A stretch of DNA of 64,000 bases from Rossellomorea sp. BNER. Its GTDB lineage: Bacteria > Bacillota > Bacilli > Bacillales > Bacillaceae_B. A program made the position numbers and the translations under genes. Below the pieces are notes generated by a model. That model was not told the origin of the DNA. It searched no databases and saw nothing but the letters and a program-made list of their open reading frames with translations. Shown here in pieces: positions 62,131 through 64,000 of this stretch (its first letter is position 1; each line of letters starts with the position of its first letter). The stretch spans positions 112,935 to 176,934 of the forward strand of contig JANAVG010000001.1 in the NCBI GenBank assembly GCA_024213275.1. Direction: 5' to 3'.

Positions 62131-62192
62131 GTGCCAGGCACATTTCAGCGGTTTTGTACCTGGTACAAATCGAGGGTTTTGTACCTGGTACA
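62131..62192. repeat. GTACC-T-GGTAC palindromes (site 2)
   Basis: GTGCC-A-GGCAC at 62131-62141, TTTGTACC-T-GGTACAAA at 62153-62169 and TTTGTACC-T-GGTACA at about 62177-62191, spaced 20-25 bases apart, after the response-regulator stop codon. Confidence 0.75.
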
Positions 62193-62207
62193 TTCCGTTC
62201 ACAGCAT

Positions 62208-62927
62208 TCACAACTCTAATCTCTCACGCAGTTCCTTCACATAATTCCGACTTACAGGAATCGCTTGCTTTACATTTTCTAGCTTGACTTGGTACACGCC
62301 ATTTCCCCACGGGATCAGTTGCTCCACGGTGTTTAAGTTTATGAGGAAGCTTTTATGAACTCTATAAAATGGATAGCCTACTAACTTTTCTTCCAGTTCC
62401 TTTATTGGAAACTTACACGTGTAAGAAGATTTTGCTGTAGTGATGTTGGTTTCTCTCTCTTCTTTGGAAATATAGAGAATGTCCAGGGGATTTAAATAAA
62501 TAATCCTATCTTCGTCCTGAACAGCCAATCTCGCCAGCTTTGATTGCTGTGACTGGGCCACTTCCGGGCGAAAACGTTCTCGTAGTCTTTTCACCGTCTC
62601 CTCTATTTGTGTGTCATCAAACGGTTTTAGCAAATAGTCAACCGCTTCTATCCTAAAGGCTTTTGGAGCATAGTCAGGGTAGGCAGTTGCAAAAACAATA
62701 TAAGGGGTTTTCTTTAAGTTTTGCAATACTTCCGCAAGTTCCATACCATTCATTCCTGCCATTTCAATATCAAGAAAAACAACGTCAGGCGTCTCTTTCA
62801 TGATCAGTTCTAACCCTTTTTCACCTGAGTTGGCTTCACCGATTACTTTTATATCTTCATAGGCTTTTAATAAATGTTGCAATTCATCTCGACTATAAGG
62901 CTCATCGTCAATTATGATTGTCCTCAT
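62208..62927 (-). CDS. LytTR family response regulator
   Basis: 239 residues. Receiver domain at 1-120 with DD at 7-8, phospho-acceptor Asp53 in VVFLDIEMAGMNG and Lys in YLLKPF. LytTR DNA-binding domain at about 135-239 with ILYISKEERETNI and YRVHKSFLINLNTVEQLIPW. Overlaps the kinase gene by 20 bases. The LytT of Bacillus subtilis and BtsR/YpdB of Escherichia coli are relatives that switch on pyruvate transporters. The neighbour cstA with its direct repeat is the likely target. Confidence 0.92.
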   Translation of the reverse strand: MRTIIIDDEPYSRDELQHLLKAYEDIKVIGEANSGEKGLELIMKETPDVVFLDIEMAGMNGMELAEVLQNLKKTPYIVFATAYPDYAPKAFRIEAVDYLLKPFDDTQIEETVKRLRERFRPEVAQSQQSKLARLAVQDEDRIIYLNPLDILYISKEERETNITTAKSSYTCKFPIKELEEKLVGYPFYRVHKSFLINLNTVEQLIPWGNGVYQVKLENVKQAIPVSRNYVKELRERLEL

Positions 62928-64000
62928 CTTGATCCCCCTCGTCTGTAAATGGTACTGTAAACGTTACGTTCGTTCCCTCCCCCTTTTTAGATTGAATATG
63001 AATGGCGGATTCTTCACCCATCATCTTTTTCAAGCGCTCGTTAATGTTGTATAGCCCTATACCTGTTCCTGTTATGGACTGAACAGGCTGATTAGCTAGC
63101 TCGTTTACAACTGTTTCTTCCATTCCTTCCCCATTATCTTTAATGGCTATTCTCACATGTGATTTTTCCCCATTAATTCTTATCGTAAGAATTCCACCTG
63201 CCTCTTTCGTCTTCAATCCATGCTTAATGGCATTTTCAATAAGAGGTTGAAGAGTAATCGATGGTACTTGAGCCGATAACGCTTTATGATCGATTTCATA
63301 TTGAACTGATAATCGGTCATGAAATCTTGCTTCCTCAATGGTGAGATAGGCTTCAACATGTGACAACTCTTCTCTTAAGGAAGAGAAGGCTTTTGTCGTT
63401 CCAGTAAGGTTTTGCCGAATAAAATTAGACAAGGAAATGAGGAGCTTTCTTGCCTTATCCGGGTTAATTCGGATTAATGAGACAATAGTATTCATAGCGT
63501 TAAAAAGAAAATGCGGACTAATTTGTGCCTGCAGTGCCCTAATTTCTGCTTGTTTGACCAATGATTTCTGATGATCTATCTCGGCGAGTTCGAGCTGGTG
63601 ACTGAGTATATCTGATAGCCCTTTTACGAGCTCAATTAAGATTGTAGAGATCTCTTTTTCCGTTTGAAAATAAAATTTTAACGTACCGACTGTTTTTTCC
63701 CCTTGTTTTAATGGTGCTATAATGGCAGCACCTAATGGACAGTTCGCCTGATCACATTGAATGCTCTCTTTTCCAACCACACGTAATTCACCCGTTTCGA
63801 TGACTCGTTTCGTGGCTTCCGTTTGGATTGATGAATGGGCGAAATGATGGTCAGATGCCATCCCAACATGGGCAAGGATATGGGTCCTATTTGTAATCGA
63901 AACCCCTTTTACCCGAACCTCCCTCATTAAAATTTCACAAGTTGATTGTGCAGACTCTGAGGATAAGCCTTTTCTCATATACTTAACGGTGCGGTCAGCA
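62908..64000 (-). CDS. LytS family sensor histidine kinase (N-terminus beyond window)
   Basis: The frame runs off the right edge; the reading before the first ATG (ADRTVKYMRKGLSSESAQ) already looks like the end of the 5TM-5TMR-LytS linker, so the true start and its membrane helices lie outside. Present are a GAF-like domain (GVSITNRTHILAHVGMASDHH...IQCDQANCPLGAAIIAPLKQGEKTVGTLKFYF), the phospho-accepting HisKA part LQAQISPHFLFNAMNTIVSLI, and the ATPase with LIENAIKHG and GTGIGLYNINERL. The GAF domain holds several His and Cys that might bind a metabolite or metal. It passes phosphate to the LytTR protein. Confidence 0.9.
   Translation of the reverse strand, partial: ADRTVKYMRKGLSSESAQSTCEILMREVRVKGVSITNRTHILAHVGMASDHHFAHSSIQTEATKRVIETGELRVVGKESIQCDQANCPLGAAIIAPLKQGEKTVGTLKFYFQTEKEISTILIELVKGLSDILSHQLELAEIDHQKSLVKQAEIRALQAQISPHFLFNAMNTIVSLIRINPDKARKLLISLSNFIRQNLTGTTKAFSSLREELSHVEAYLTIEEARFHDRLSVQYEIDHKALSAQVPSITLQPLIENAIKHGLKTKEAGGILTIRINGEKSHVRIAIKDNGEGMEETVVNELANQPVQSITGTGIGLYNINERLKKMMGEESAIHIQSKKGEGTNVTFTVPFTDEGDQDEDNHN

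Overview
The window is low-GC DNA from a spore-forming member of the Bacillaceae. The evidence is a three-gene spore germination receptor, the spore cortex enzyme PdaA, YfkD, the bacillibactin uptake genes, and gene order shared with the yfj-yfk region of Bacillus subtilis. It is broadly Bacillus/Neobacillus-like; I cannot name a species. No rRNA, tRNA, CRISPR array or intact insertion sequence was seen.

Layout. 1-6 kb: the start of a very long Glu-Ala repeat protein with an N-terminal Cys cluster (minus strand, running off the left edge), a flavin monooxygenase, and a secreted phosphodiesterase-like protein with Ig-like and dockerin-like segments. 5.7-9 kb: small minus-strand genes (hypothetical, acyl-CoA thioesterase, CidR-like LysR regulator, ASCH protein, DinB remnant). 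9-14.7 kb: btr-feuA-feuB-feuC-besA, the bacillibactin import and hydrolysis locus with a perfect Fur box; feuA carries a frameshift. 14.8-16.8 kb: a Fur-box-preceded operon of flavodoxin, an AddB-like Fe-S protein that seems to lack the nuclease residues, and an IDEAL-domain protein. 16.9-20.1 kb: ammonium transporter, DUF294 nucleotidyltransferase and DnaQ-like exonuclease with two TnrA/GlnR-type boxes and no PII gene. 20.1-27 kb: a HemD-like protein and the gmuBACDRE-type beta-glucoside/mannoside PTS operon with promoter, operator dyad and cre-like site. 28-34 kb: TerC, Dus, YfjO, YfjP and a GrdB-like gene whose frame is interrupted by a single in-frame UGA followed by a hairpin, a strong selenoprotein candidate. 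34.7-47 kb: GNAT/MocR pair, VWA lipoprotein, GerA-GerB-GerC receptor, PdaA, class I fumarase, small genes. 46.7-54.4 kb: yfkAB, yfkD, yitT, chaA, a PNPOx-like protein, OsmC and yfkF. 54.6-60.4 kb: ZosA-like P-type ATPase, a lone tyrosine recombinase domain, and the c-di-AMP-linked K+/H+ antiporter khtT-khtU plus a second khtT. 60.5-64 kb: cstA with a LytS/LytTR two-component system and a matching direct repeat upstream.

Gene cooperation. Iron starvation would open the feu/besA and flavodoxin operons through Fur. Nitrogen limitation would switch on the amt operon through TnrA. The gmu cluster imports and cleaves a phospho-disaccharide. LytS/LytTR probably senses a metabolite such as pyruvate and drives cstA.

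Intergenic space is rich in repeats. Three clusters have different short cores but the same 20-21 bp period. There is an exact seven-copy 52-bp tandem array, MITE-like elements with matching inverted ends, a family of about 100-nt palindromes, and GTACC-T-GGTAC palindromes. The two most promising leads are the UGA-containing GrdB-like gene and the phased short-core repeats.
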